From: Bin34 sp965219935
GTDB lineage: Bacteria; Chloroflexota; Anaerolineae; Caldilineales; Caldilineaceae
Length of the DNA: 64,000 nucleotides
Direction: 5' to 3'
NCBI GenBank assembly: GCA_965219935.1
Contig: CBDCOU010000003.1
Coordinates: forward strand, 1,550,001-1,614,000
The notes beneath the pieces were generated by a model. That model was not told the DNA's origin, ran no database searches, and saw only the letters and a list, made by a program, of their open reading frames with translations. Shown here piece after piece: positions 1 to 8,141 of the stretch (positions are counted from its first letter, which is position 1; each line of letters begins with the position of its first letter). The position numbers and the translations under genes were made by a program.

Positions 1-284
1 GCGGGCAGGCGGGAGTTCCAGGCACGCGCCAGATCCGACAACGAATGGTTCCAGCCAACCTGTGCTGCGATGACCTGGCCGGTGGCGTGTACGCCGGCGT
101 CGGTGCGGCCGGCCGCGGCAATGGAGACACGGGTTCCAACGCAGGCATGCAGGGCAGTCTCAAGTGCTTCCTGAACGGTGAAGGCATTGGGCTGGCGTTG
201 ATAGCCATGGAACGCACTCCCGTCCCACGCCACGCGCGCCGCTACCGATTGCCGGAACCCCGTTGTGAAATCAGGATTCCTCAC
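1..284 (-). CDS. truA: tRNA pseudouridine synthase A, N-terminal part (cut by window edge)
   Basis: TruA converts uridines 38-40 of the tRNA anticodon arm to pseudouridine. Only the first 94 residues are inside the window. They contain the family's DGSAFHGYQ segment (residues 21-29) and the catalytic-aspartate motif AAGRTDAGVHA, with the nucleophile at Asp62. The frame is too short to appear as a free-standing ORF because its 3' end is missing. I place the start at a GTG at 284, overlapping the rplQ stop by 14 bases. A second GTG at 233 would leave only three residues before DGS and is less likely. Position after rplQ is a common one for truA, consistent with co-transcription at the end of the alpha operon. 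Confidence 0.88.
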   Translation of the reverse strand, partial: MRNPDFTTGFRQSVAARVAWDGSAFHGYQRQPNAFTVQEALETALHACVGTRVSIAAAGRTDAGVHATGQVIAAQVGWNHSLSDLARAWNSRLP

Positions 285-684
285 CCGCAGCCGTCGCCAG
301 CGGGGCATCCACAAACTCGACCAGCACCATCGGCGCCGAGTCGACCTTGCGGGCCCCGAGCTTGATCATGCGCGTGTACCCGCCGTTGCGCTCGGCATAG
401 CGCGGGGCCAGCGTTTCGAACAACCGCTCCACCGACGCGCGGTTCTGGTTCAGACGTGACATCAGGAGGCGATAGGCGTGGACGCGGTTGCCGCCGGCCG
501 CAAGGCTGCGCTTGGCCTTTGTCACCATGCGCTCGGCTTCGCGGCGCATGACACGCCCTTTGGCCTCCGTGGTGATAATCCGCTCATGCTCGATGAGCTG
601 GTTGACCAGGTTGCGCAGGTTGGCCTTGCTGTGGCCGGGCGCCTTGCCCAGACGGGTGTGCCTAACTCTGTGACGCGTGCTCAT
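271..684 (-). CDS. rplQ: 50S ribosomal protein L17 (bL17)
   Basis: L17 binds 23S rRNA close to the peptide exit tunnel. The 137-residue product opens with the basic segment of the family (RHRVRHTRLGK, residues 4-14) followed by the conserved NLVNQLIEHERI helix. It ends with a short acidic tail (AAGEES), so it is slightly longer than the usual 115-130 residues. It lies 19 bases after rpoA, the standard last ribosomal gene of the alpha operon, and overlaps the start of truA. Confidence 0.97.
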   Translation of the reverse strand: MSTRHRVRHTRLGKAPGHSKANLRNLVNQLIEHERIITTEAKGRVMRREAERMVTKAKRSLAAGGNRVHAYRLLMSRLNQNRASVERLFETLAPRYAERNGGYTRMIKLGARKVDSAPMVLVEFVDAPLATAAGEES

Positions 685-703
685 GCTCGTGTACTTCCTC
701 GAC

Positions 704-1774
704 TCAGGCCGCTTCCGGCTCGCTGACAGACGGAACCGGCGCGGGGTCGGCGTCGTCGGCTTCCGCCTCCACGCCCGCGGTCTCGGCCGATTCCTCCGCG
801 GATTCCTCGGCGTCTTCCGGCTCCAGGTACTCGTCCAGGTTCACGCCCGGCAGACGCAGCATGTCCTTCTTGCGGAGCTGCGTAACGAGTTCGTCCAGGG
901 ACTTCTCGCCAAAGTTTCGAATGGCCAGCATTTCCTCACGGCCCTTCTCCATCATCCGGACCAATTCCCCAACTGTGGCTATCCCGACCCGCTTGAGGCA
1001 ATTGTAGGTCCGCACGTTCAAGTCCAAATCCTCGACCGAGGATTCGAACACGGCGTTGGGCATCGGTTCCACTTCCTCGACCACCGGCTCCAGCACCTCG
1101 GGAGTATCGGCGGACACGACCCGCAGGTGCCGAATGAGAATGTCGGCAGCGGTTTGCATGGCTTCGGAGGGGGGGATCGACCCGTCCGTCCAGATTTCCA
1201 GCGACACCTGGTCGAGATCCGTCTGCTGCCCAACCCGATGGTCCTCCACCGTGAACGCCACGTTCACAATGGGACTGAACATGGCATCGATGGGCAGAAA
1301 CCCGGGCGGGGTGTTGTTGCGTTCCTCTTGGCGGGAAAATCCGTAGCCCTGCTCGACAATCAGGTCAATCTCCAGGTCGGTGGCGCTGTCCGCGGTCAGG
1401 AGGTAGTGCTCCGGGTTCAACACCTCCACGTCGTGGCTCACCATGATATCCGCGGCGGTGTAGATGCCCGGCCGCTGCACATGCAGGGTCAGGGGGGTGG
1501 GGCGGGCCGCATGGGACTTGAGTTCGATTTCGCGCAGGTTCAGGATCAGCTGGGTCGTGTCCTCGCGCAGGTTGGGGATGGCGGAGAACTCGTGGTAGAT
1601 ATCCTGAATGCGCACCGCCGTGATGGCAGCCCCCTCCAAGCTGGACAGAAGGACGCGCCGCAAGGACACACCCAAAGTCGTGCCATAACCGCGGGCAAGC
1701 GGCTTGAGCTGAAACTTGCCGTACTTGCGGGTTTCGTGCTCAGTGTGCAGCTTGGGCAGAACCGAGTGTTGCAA
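704..1774 (-). CDS. rpoA: RNA polymerase alpha subunit
   Basis: Alpha dimerises to scaffold beta and beta' and contacts UP elements and activators through its C-terminal domain. The N-terminal domain is typical (GTTLGVSLRRVLLSSLEG near residue 30; DGSIPP near 200). The C-terminal domain has the helix-hairpin-helix motif NCLKRVGIATVGEL and FGEKSLDEL. It is followed by an unusually long acidic, Ala/Glu-rich tail of about 40 residues. I choose a TTG start at 1774, giving 356 residues, because GAGGAG lies 8 bases upstream. The more distal GTG at 1798 would place that Shine-Dalgarno inside the gene. The sequence style, LRRVLLSSLEGAAIT, resembles Chloroflexota. Confidence 0.96.
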   Translation of the reverse strand: MQHSVLPKLHTEHETRKYGKFQLKPLARGYGTTLGVSLRRVLLSSLEGAAITAVRIQDIYHEFSAIPNLREDTTQLILNLREIELKSHAARPTPLTLHVQRPGIYTAADIMVSHDVEVLNPEHYLLTADSATDLEIDLIVEQGYGFSRQEERNNTPPGFLPIDAMFSPIVNVAFTVEDHRVGQQTDLDQVSLEIWTDGSIPPSEAMQTAADILIRHLRVVSADTPEVLEPVVEEVEPMPNAVFESSVEDLDLNVRTYNCLKRVGIATVGELVRMMEKGREEMLAIRNFGEKSLDELVTQLRKKDMLRLPGVNLDEYLEPEDAEESAEESAETAGVEAEADDADPAPVPSVSEPEAA

Positions 1775-1812
1775 TGTTCGCTCTCCTCGCTGGGACACGC
1801 GCCAGGCCTGGC

Positions 1813-2451
1813 TCAGCGTGCGCTGTAGTACTCGACAATCAACTGCACATTGAGATCCATCGGGGTCTCCTCGGGCCGCGGTGCCTGCAGCACACGCCCC
1901 TCCAGGGAGGATGGATCAAAAGCCAGCCAACTGGGCAGAACATCGCCCGACCGGAACTCCTGCTGGCTGAAGTAGCGGTTGCCCCGACTGGTGGGACGCA
2001 CGGTGATCACATCACCTTCCGCCACCGTGTAGGAGGGAATGTTGTTGCGGCGGCCGTTGACGTCGAAATGGCCATGGGTCACCAGTTGCCGGGCCTGAGC
2101 GCGGCTGGTCGCGTACCCCAGACGGTAAACCACATTGTCCAACCGCCTCTCAAGCAGGCTGACCAGGACATCGCCGGTCAGGCCCGGGGCCCGCGTCGCT
2201 TCGCGGAAGTACCGCCGAAACTGCTTCTCGTAGACGCCGTAGATGCGCCGCGCCTTCTGCTTGGCGCGCAACTGCATGTTGTAGTCCGATTCGCGCCGGC
2301 GCCGCATGTTCTGCCGCGCGCCGTGTTCACCGGGGGCGTATCCCTTCTTGTCAAAGGAACAGCTCGGGCCCGTGCACCGGGTCCCCTTCAGGTACAACTT
2401 TTCACCCTCGCGGCGGCACAGGCGGCACACTGCGTCCGTATATCGAGCCAT
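1813..2451 (-). CDS. rpsD: 30S ribosomal protein S4 (uS4)
   Basis: S4 nucleates assembly of the 30S body by binding the 16S 5' domain. In E. coli it also represses the alpha operon. The 212-residue protein has an N-terminal Cys cluster (CRLC at residues 9-12, with two further Cys near 26 and 31), the zinc-binding form of S4. An S4 RNA-binding domain follows around SRAQARQLVTHGHFDVNG, then the usual C-terminal VEYYSAR. The ATG at 2451 has AAGGAAGG just upstream. An in-frame extension to 2769 is open but lies across rpsK and is not part of the protein. It sits 38 bases before rpoA. Confidence 0.97.
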   Translation of the reverse strand: MARYTDAVCRLCRREGEKLYLKGTRCTGPSCSFDKKGYAPGEHGARQNMRRRRESDYNMQLRAKQKARRIYGVYEKQFRRYFREATRAPGLTGDVLVSLLERRLDNVVYRLGYATSRAQARQLVTHGHFDVNGRRNNIPSYTVAEGDVITVRPTSRGNRYFSQQEFRSGDVLPSWLAFDPSSLEGRVLQAPRPEETPMDLNVQLIVEYYSAR

Positions 2452-2504
2452 GAATCCTTCCTTGGAAAACCGCCGGGAACCGGACGGGAACTGCGGGGGC
2501 CTGT

Positions 2505-2894
2505 CTAGACCCGCCGCTTCTTGGGGGGTCGGCAGCCGTTGTGGGCCAGCGGCGTGACATCCGTAATCGACAGAATCTGCAGCTTGGCCGCCACCAGGGC
2601 GGACAGTGCGTTCTCGCGGCCGGGACCCGGCCCCTTGACGAACACGTGCACCTCGCGGACACCGAATTCGTTGTAGGCCTTGGTACCGGCCTGCTGGCCT
2701 GCCAGACCGGCGGCGTACGGCGTACTCTTGCGGCTGCCGCTGAAGTTGTTGCAGCCGCTGCTGCTCCACACCAGCACTGCGCCGGCGTTGTCCGTCACGG
2801 TCACAATCGTGTTGTTGAACGTAGCCCGGATGTGAACCTGGCCAAAGGGAACCTGCCGCTTGTCGCGACGAGCCCCGCGTGTGGGTCGAGCCAT
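2505..2894 (-). CDS. rpsK: 30S ribosomal protein S11 (uS11)
   Basis: S11 forms part of the platform of the 30S subunit next to the mRNA exit and the Shine-Dalgarno helix. The 129 residues match the family throughout: GQVHIRATFNNTIVTVTD near residue 18, KGPGPGRENAL near 88, and the basic C-terminus GCRPPKKRRV. Length is as expected. The gene is 84 bases after rpsM and 53 bases before rpsD. Confidence 0.98.
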   Translation of the reverse strand: MARPTRGARRDKRQVPFGQVHIRATFNNTIVTVTDNAGAVLVWSSSGCNNFSGSRKSTPYAAGLAGQQAGTKAYNEFGVREVHVFVKGPGPGRENALSALVAAKLQILSITDVTPLAHNGCRPPKKRRV

Positions 2895-2978
2895 CTGAAG
2901 CCGTCTGCTCCGTGGTGTGCTGCTGAATCGGGAAAGGGCTGGTGTGCAGTGGGTTCGGGAACGATCCCGCCGCCGAAA

Positions 2979-3356
2979 CTAGTGCGCGACCCGGCGCCGG
3001 CCAGCCACGGTCTGCCGCCGGCCGCGGCGCGTGCGGGCATTGGTGCGCGTACGCTGGCCGCGGGAGGGCAGGTTGCGTCGGTGGCGCAGGCCCCGATAGG
3101 AGCCAATCTCCATCTGGCGGGACAGGTTCATCTGCACCTCCCGCCTCAGGTCGCCCTCGACCACGAGGTTGACATCGATGAACTCGCGCAGGCGGCTGAC
3201 GTCGGTTTCGCTCAGGTCCCTGACCCGCACCGTCGGATCCACCTGGGTCTGGCGGCAGATGTCCGCGCTGGTGGTTCGCCCGATGCCATAGATATAGGTC
3301 AGGGAAAACAGGACCTGCTTGTCCCTGGGAATGTCAACTCCCGCAATACGAGCCAT
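2979..3356 (-). CDS. rpsM: 30S ribosomal protein S13 (uS13)
   Basis: S13 sits in the head of the small subunit, contacts L5 across the intersubunit bridge, and reaches the P-site tRNA with its basic tail. The product starts MARIAGVDIPRDKQ and includes the helix-two-turn-helix segment YIYGIGRTTSADIC. It ends in the Arg-rich tail RGQRTRTNARTRRGR, for 125 residues. The ATG at 3356 is fixed by this N-terminus. Upstream in-frame sequence belongs to the rpmJ region read in another frame. Spacing to rpmJ is 50 bases. Confidence 0.98.
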   Translation of the reverse strand: MARIAGVDIPRDKQVLFSLTYIYGIGRTTSADICRQTQVDPTVRVRDLSETDVSRLREFIDVNLVVEGDLRREVQMNLSRQMEIGSYRGLRHRRNLPSRGQRTRTNARTRRGRRQTVAGRRRVAH

Positions 3357-3406
3357 GAAAACTCCTGTGTGGCATTGCCGCAACCGATCCCGACGGACGC
3401 GGGGGC

Positions 3407-3520
3407 TCAGCCCTGGCGCTGCTTGTGCCTCGGATTGGAGCAGATTACGAACAGGGTCCGCTTGCGTCGCACCATGCGGCAGTTGTCGCAAATCTTCTTG
3501 ACGGAGGGCCTTACCTTCAT
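3407..3520 (-). CDS. rpmJ: 50S ribosomal protein L36 (bL36), zinc form
   Basis: This 37-residue protein is the smallest gene in the block. It starts MKVRPSVKKICDNC and ends NPRHKQRQG. It is the zinc-binding (C+) form, with ligands Cys11, Cys14, Cys27 and His32. L36 binds 23S rRNA near the base of the L7/L12 stalk. The gene lies between map (61 bases upstream) and rpsM (50 bases downstream), the normal site for rpmJ. infA, which often precedes it, is not present in the 61-base gap. Confidence 0.96.
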   Translation of the reverse strand: MKVRPSVKKICDNCRMVRRKRTLFVICSNPRHKQRQG

Positions 3521-3581
3521 TGCATCTTCCTCGCGCGCGGCCACAACGGCCCAAAGCGCAGACGGGCATGGTACCGAAATC

Positions 3582-4421
3582 TCAGAGGCAAGTCAAAATC
3601 TGCGGTCCTGCATCCGTGATCGCCACCGTATGCTCAAAGTGGGCCGACAGGCTTCGATCCTGGCTGATCACGGTCCACTCATCGCGCAGGAGCCGTGTGC
3701 GCCAGGTGCCGATTTGGACCATGGGTTCCAGGGCCACGGTCAGGCCGGGCGGAAACGGACAGTTGGCCTCCTCGGAATTGGGCCGCAGGAAGTGCAGTAG
3801 TTGGGGCGGTTCGTGCAACTGCCGCCCGACCCCGTGGCTGGTGTATTCCCGGACCACCTGGAGCCGCTCCGCATGGACATGGGTCACGATGGCGCGGGCA
3901 ATGTCGTTGCCCGTGCCGCCCACGCGGGCTGCCTGAATGGCGGCGTACAGACTGTCCTCGGTGGCCTGCAGCAAGTGCCGGGCCTTCTCGCCGATTTCGC
4001 CAACCGGGTAGGTCCAGGCCCTGTCGCCGATGAACCCGTCGTGTACAACGCCGACATCGATGCTGACGATGTCGCCCTCGTGCAGGATCCGATCGGCGGC
4101 CGGAATGCCATGCACCAATTCCTCGTTGACGCTGATGCAGGTATGGCCGGGAAACCCCTGGTAGCCCAGAAAGGCGCTGCTGCCGCCGGCCGCGGCAATG
4201 AAGTCCGCACTCAGGTCGTCCAGTTCGAGGGTGGACATCCCAGGCCGGATTGCGTCCGCCAGCATGCGGTGAACCTCGGCCACGATCCGGCCGGACTCTC
4301 GCATGCGGGTGATCTCGTCGGGAGTCTTGACCGTCCAGTCGGGCTTGAAGGGCCCCTTGCCCTTGCCGCGCGCGGCCGCCAAACGCCGCGCCATCCTGCG
4401 CCGCCGTCTGCGGAATCTCAT
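3582..4421 (-). CDS. map: Type I methionine aminopeptidase
   Basis: Removes the initiator methionine from nascent proteins in the cytoplasm. The 279-residue reading from ATG 4421 holds all five metal ligands of the pita-bread fold: Asp122 (SIDVG), Asp133 (IGDRAWT), His196 (SHGVG), Glu232 (ALEPM) and Glu263 (HFEHT). The substrate-side histidines His104 and His203 are also present. The ATG overlaps the adk stop as ATGA, which implies translational coupling. The first 25 residues are an Arg/Lys-rich extension. A second ATG nine codons later is possible and would shorten it. The open frame upstream of 4421 runs through adk and is not used. Confidence 0.96.
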   Translation of the reverse strand: MRFRRRRRRMARRLAAARGKGKGPFKPDWTVKTPDEITRMRESGRIVAEVHRMLADAIRPGMSTLELDDLSADFIAAAGGSSAFLGYQGFPGHTCISVNEELVHGIPAADRILHEGDIVSIDVGVVHDGFIGDRAWTYPVGEIGEKARHLLQATEDSLYAAIQAARVGGTGNDIARAIVTHVHAERLQVVREYTSHGVGRQLHEPPQLLHFLRPNSEEANCPFPPGLTVALEPMVQIGTWRTRLLRDEWTVISQDRSLSAHFEHTVAITDAGPQILTCL

Positions 4422-5086
4422 TCGGGCGCAAACTCCACGAGGTCGGCCAGGGCCTCCCTCAGGCGACCGCTGACCCGGTCCGGCGCGCCATCCGCCTCCA
4501 CTGTCAGGAGGCTCCGCAGGGCATGGTAGTAGCCCAGGAGCGGGGCGGTCTCCCGGTAGTAGGCCAGGATGCGTCGTTCCACCGTGGCCGGATTGTCGTC
4601 GTCGCGCTGGTACAGCTCGCCGCCGCACTTGTCGCAGACCCCGTCCACCTGCGGCGGGGCAAACCGAATGTGGCATATCAGACCGCAGTCCCGGCACTGG
4701 CGTCGGCCCGTGATGCGGTTCATGCACTCCGTGTCGTCCAGGTTCAGGAAGACCGCCTGCAGGGTGGCTGCGGGCGCGTCTGCCATCTCCGCCATGGCGT
4801 CCGCCTGAATCAGATTTCGGGGGAATCCGTCAAGCAGGGCGCCGCCCGCACAGTCGGGCCGCGCCAGTCGATCCCGGACCATGTCGATCGTAACCGTGTC
4901 CGGCACCAGGTCGCCGGCCTTCATGATGCTCTCGGCCAGCAACCCCAGTTCCGTGCGCTGTTGGAGATTTTCCCGGAACAGGTTGCCGGTCGACACGTGC
5001 GGCAGGCCACTGGCAGCGGCCAGCCTTTCCACCTGGGTCCCCTTGCCAGCCCCGGGCGCACCCAGAAAAATCAGGTACAGCACCAC
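4418..5086 (-). CDS. adk: Adenylate kinase, zinc-lid form
   Basis: Interconverts ATP plus AMP with two ADP. From the GTG at 5086 the protein has 222 residues. It has the P-loop GAPGAGKGT at 9-17, the core segment LLDGFPR at 84-90, and a LID domain with four cysteines (Cys131, Cys134, Cys151, Cys154) that form a zinc site, as in Gram-positive and many thermophilic adenylate kinases. The start is uncertain. An ATG at 5128 is in frame but has no ribosome binding site and adds 14 Pro/Val-rich residues. The GTG at 5086 has a purine-rich GGAAGTGAG upstream. The gene follows secY and overlaps map by ATGA. Confidence 0.95.
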   Translation of the reverse strand: MVLYLIFLGAPGAGKGTQVERLAAASGLPHVSTGNLFRENLQQRTELGLLAESIMKAGDLVPDTVTIDMVRDRLARPDCAGGALLDGFPRNLIQADAMAEMADAPAATLQAVFLNLDDTECMNRITGRRQCRDCGLICHIRFAPPQVDGVCDKCGGELYQRDDDNPATVERRILAYYRETAPLLGYYHALRSLLTVEADGAPDRVSGRLREALADLVEFAPE

Positions 5087-5142
5087 TGAGCTCACTTCCG
5101 GGCGGGCCACCGGGATGGGGCGAACCATCGCGGATGCGTCCG

Positions 5143-6480
5143 CTAGCGGATGAATCCCTCGTAGTTGCGCATCATGAGCTGCGACTCGATCTGCCGCATC
5201 ATGTCAAGCACCACGCCGACCACGATCAGCAGGCCGGCACTCGAAATCAAGAGCGTGCTCTGGCCGCCACTCACCGCGCCCCCACCGAACACCAGGCCCA
5301 CCAGAAAGGGCAGGATGGCAATGAAACCCAGGAACACCGCGCCAAAGAAGGTGATGCGCGAAAGCACCCCCTGGAGGTACTCGGCGGTGCGGGGCCCGGG
5401 ACGCAGGCCGGAGATGAATCCGCCCTGCTGGCGCAGTGTGTTGGGCAGATCCTGCTGCCGGAACATGACGTCGGCGTAGAAATACGTGAACGCCACCACC
5501 AGCAGGAAATAGGCCAGCCAGTAGGCCCAGTTGGACGGCGACATGATGTTGGCCACCACCGCCGCGGCCTGTCCCAGCCATCCGCTCGAGGTGGTCATGA
5601 AAGAGGCCAGCGTGCTGGGGAAGATCAGGAGGCTCTGGGCGAAAATCAGGGGGATCATGCCCGTGCTGTTGATTTTCATGGGAATGTAGGACGACTGTCC
5701 GCCCACCACCATCTGCCGGTTGCCGCGCATGGCGCGCACCCGCCTCCCGTACTGCACCGGAATACGTCGCTGCCCCTCGTTGACCCAAACGATCAGGGCG
5801 ATCGTGAGAATGGTGATGATGGTGAAAATCACCAGCAGGTCCCAGCGTCCGGACACCACAATCTGCCTGACCTGCTGGGGCAGGCTGGCCACGATGCCGG
5901 CGAAGATGATCAGGGACACGCCGTTGCCGATGCCCTGCTGGGTCAGCAACTGGCCCAGCCAGACGGCAAACATTGTGCCGGCGGCCATGCCCACCACAAT
6001 GGTCAGGGACGACAACAGGCTGGAACCGGAGAAGCCCCAGTTGGTGAATATCGGCACCCCCCCGCCGAACGACGAGTTCAGCAGCGTCGCCTGGCCCACG
6101 GCGTACACGATGGCAAGCGGGATGGTCAGATAGTAGGTGAACTTGTTGATTTGCGCCCGGCCGCGCTCGCCTTCCCGGCTCAGTTCCTGCAGCTGCGGCA
6201 CCATCGGCACCAGCAGCTGCATGATGATGGACGACGTGATATATGGATAGACCCCGAGTGCCATCACGCCCATTTGGGCCAGGGCGCCGCCGCTGAAGAA
6301 GTTGAGCATGTTGAGCAGGATGTTCGGATCCTGCGTGAACAGCTGGTCCAGCGCAGCCGCATTAACGCCCGGCAGCGGAATGTGGGCACAGAGCCTGTAG
6401 ATCACCAGGATGCCGATCGTAATCAGCAGCTTGGTGCGCAGATCCGGCAGCGTGAACGCGCTGCGGACAGCCGTCAACAT
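5143..6480 (-). CDS. secY: Preprotein translocase subunit SecY
   Basis: SecY forms the protein-conducting channel of the Sec translocon in the cytoplasmic membrane. The 445-residue sequence has the ten hydrophobic helices of the family. The first begins after the amphipathic N-terminus (KLLITIGILVIYRLCAHIPLPG), and the cytoplasmic loop REGERGRAQINKFTYYLT precedes helix 3. The conserved C5 loop region around LRQQGGFISGLRPG also fits. It starts 4 bases after the rplO stop and is followed by adk after 56 bases, the usual spc-operon order. Confidence 0.97.
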   Translation of the reverse strand: MLTAVRSAFTLPDLRTKLLITIGILVIYRLCAHIPLPGVNAAALDQLFTQDPNILLNMLNFFSGGALAQMGVMALGVYPYITSSIIMQLLVPMVPQLQELSREGERGRAQINKFTYYLTIPLAIVYAVGQATLLNSSFGGGVPIFTNWGFSGSSLLSSLTIVVGMAAGTMFAVWLGQLLTQQGIGNGVSLIIFAGIVASLPQQVRQIVVSGRWDLLVIFTIITILTIALIVWVNEGQRRIPVQYGRRVRAMRGNRQMVVGGQSSYIPMKINSTGMIPLIFAQSLLIFPSTLASFMTTSSGWLGQAAAVVANIMSPSNWAYWLAYFLLVVAFTYFYADVMFRQQDLPNTLRQQGGFISGLRPGPRTAEYLQGVLSRITFFGAVFLGFIAILPFLVGLVFGGGAVSGGQSTLLISSAGLLIVVGVVLDMMRQIESQLMMRNYEGFIR

Positions 6481-6484
6481 GGCG

Positions 6485-6946
6485 TCAGGGCCTGTCGAGG
6501 GCTTCGATGGTCACCGTGCCGCCTTGGGCCAGCACAGCCTCGCGGGCGGCGCGGCTGCAGCGGTGTACGTGCAGCGAAAGCCGGTGCGGCAGTTCGCCGC
6601 GGCCAAGCACCACCACAGGCTCGCTGGTGTTCGAGGTAAAGCCGACATCCGCCAGGACCTGGAGCGTAACCTCCGTGCCTTCCGGGAACACGGCGCCCAG
6701 CTCGTCGAGGTTGATCGGCGTGTAGGTCACCTTGCCGTAGCGCTTGAAGCCCCGCAGCTTCGGCAGGCGCTTGACCAGGGGCAGCTGACCGCCCTCAAAG
6801 GTCGGATGGAACTTGCGGCCGGAACGGCTGCCCTGCCCCTTGGTACCGCGGCCGCAGGTCTTGCCCCGGCCGGATGCGGTGCCCCGGCCCACGCGCTTGC
6901 GGTTGGGTCCGGATGGCAGGCTTGCGCCCAGCTCATGCAGTTTCAT
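6485..6946 (-). CDS. rplO: 50S ribosomal protein L15 (uL15)
   Basis: L15 is an early large-subunit assembly protein with a long, Gly/Arg-rich N-terminal arm that runs through 23S rRNA. That arm is visible here (KRVGRGTASGRGKTCGRGTK, residues 17-36). It is followed by the globular domain with PKLRGFKRYG and a C-terminal GGTVTIEAL strand, 153 residues in total. The ATG overlaps the rpmD stop as ATGA. Confidence 0.97.
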   Translation of the reverse strand: MKLHELGASLPSGPNRKRVGRGTASGRGKTCGRGTKGQGSRSGRKFHPTFEGGQLPLVKRLPKLRGFKRYGKVTYTPINLDELGAVFPEGTEVTLQVLADVGFTSNTSEPVVVLGRGELPHRLSLHVHRCSRAAREAVLAQGGTVTIEALDRP

Positions 6947-7170
6947 GCGTTGTCCTCCTGCGCAGCACCCGCCGCGGTCCGATCCGCTTCCTCAAATTCC
7001 ACCAGGTGCGACACCGCGGCGATCATGCCGCGGGCGGCAGGACTGTCGGCCACTTCCACGGTCTGGTGCAGCCGCCGCAGTCCCAGAGCCCGGAGGGTGT
7101 CCTTTTGCCGTTGCCGATACCCGATGGCGCTCTTGACCTGTGTGACCTTCAACATTTTGGCCTGGCTCAT
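6943..7170 (-). CDS. rpmD: 50S ribosomal protein L30 (uL30), long form
   Basis: L30 is a small protein on the solvent side of the large subunit. The core, KMLKVTQVKSAIGYRQRQK followed by LGLRRLHQTVEV and the closing VSHLVEFEE, matches the family of about 60 residues. A 10-residue tail (RTAAGAAQEDNA region) brings this one to 75. The ATG at 7170 follows the rpsE stop by 2 bases. An earlier in-frame ATG at 7194 lies inside rpsE and is not preferred. It overlaps rplO by 4 bases. Confidence 0.94.
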   Translation of the reverse strand: MSQAKMLKVTQVKSAIGYRQRQKDTLRALGLRRLHQTVEVADSPAARGMIAAVSHLVEFEEADRTAAGAAQEDNA

Positions 7171-7172
7171 GT

Positions 7173-7715
7173 CTAACTTTGCTCCCGCGTCCAAAAGGGG
7201 GCCAAGCTCTCGGCCGGCACGCCGCGGGCTTGGGCCTCGGAGCGGTGGTCCTGCAGCGACTGCAGAGCCTGGAATGTGGCCTGGGTAACGTTCAGCCGGT
7301 TGTTGGAGCCCAGCGACTTGGTCAGGATGTCCGAAATCCCGGCCACCTCGATGACCGGGCGCACTCCGCCGCCGGCGATCACACCGGTGCCGGGGCTGGC
7401 CGGACGCAGCAGGACCCGCGCCGCCCCCATGCGCATTTCGATGGGATGGGGAATGGTGGTGCCGACAATGGGCACCGGTACCATGCCGGCCTTGGCCTGC
7501 TCCCGCGCCTTGCGGATGGCCTCCGGCACCTCGCGCGCCTTGCCAATCCCGATGCCGACCTTGCCCTTGCGGTCGCCCACGGCCAGCACTGCCCGGAAGG
7601 CAAAGGTCCGGCCTCCCTTGACCACCTTGGCCGTACGGGTGATTTGGATCACGCGATCCTCAAGTTCGTCGCCGGAATCCCGGTCGCGCCCGCGCTCGTT
7701 CTGTCTGGATTGCAC
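7173..7715 (-). CDS. rpsE: 30S ribosomal protein S5 (uS5)
   Basis: S5 lies at the mRNA entrance and takes part in decoding accuracy. The 180-residue protein has the double-stranded-RNA-binding-like N-terminal domain (RTAKVVKGGRTFAFRAVLAV near residue 26). The C-terminal domain carries AGGGVRPVIEVAGISDILTK and the S5 signature GSNNRLNVTQATFQAL. A Gln/Arg/Asp-rich stretch of about 18 residues precedes the first domain. Neighbours are rplR 32 bases upstream and rpmD 2 bases downstream. Confidence 0.97.
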   Translation of the reverse strand: MQSRQNERGRDRDSGDELEDRVIQITRTAKVVKGGRTFAFRAVLAVGDRKGKVGIGIGKAREVPEAIRKAREQAKAGMVPVPIVGTTIPHPIEMRMGAARVLLRPASPGTGVIAGGGVRPVIEVAGISDILTKSLGSNNRLNVTQATFQALQSLQDHRSEAQARGVPAESLAPFWTREQS

Positions 7716-7747
7716 CGTGGCTTGCTCCCGAAAGGTTGGGTGAAGTA

Positions 7748-8116
7748 CTAAAATTCAAGTCCGCCGGACCGGCTCCCGTCGGCCAGGGCCTTGACCCGGC
7801 CATGGAAGCGGTAGCCGCCGCGGTCGAAAACGGCCGCGGTGTACCCGGCAGCCACGGCCCGTTCGGCAAGCACCTCGCCCACCTTGCGCGCCGCCGCCGT
7901 CGGCTGCTCCCCGGCCAGCTGCTCGCGCAGCTCGCGTTCGTTGGAACTGGCCGCCGCCAAGGTGCGGCCGGCCTCATCGTCGATCAACTGGGCCGAAATG
8001 TGCGCGGAGCTGCGGAACACGTTCAGCCGGGGCCGCGTGGGCGTGCCGGCCAGCCGGTTGCGCAACCGGCGATGGCGCTTCAGCCGGGCGTGGTGTCGAT
8101 TGTGTTGTCGCTGCAT
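7748..8116 (-). CDS. rplR: 50S ribosomal protein L18 (uL18)
   Basis: L18 attaches 5S rRNA to the central protuberance. The 122-residue protein begins with a basic arm (RLKRHRRLRNRLAG, about residues 11-24). It continues with the conserved RPRLNVFRSSAHISAQLIDD and ends FDRGGYRFHGRVKALADGSR. The ATG at 8116 gives the usual length. The frame stays open to 8239 over the rplF end, but that extension is not family-like. Confidence 0.97.
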   Translation of the reverse strand: MQRQHNRHHARLKRHRRLRNRLAGTPTRPRLNVFRSSAHISAQLIDDEAGRTLAAASSNERELREQLAGEQPTAAARKVGEVLAERAVAAGYTAAVFDRGGYRFHGRVKALADGSRSGGLEF

Positions 8117-8141
8117 GTCTGGTCCTGTGGTGGCGGGAACC

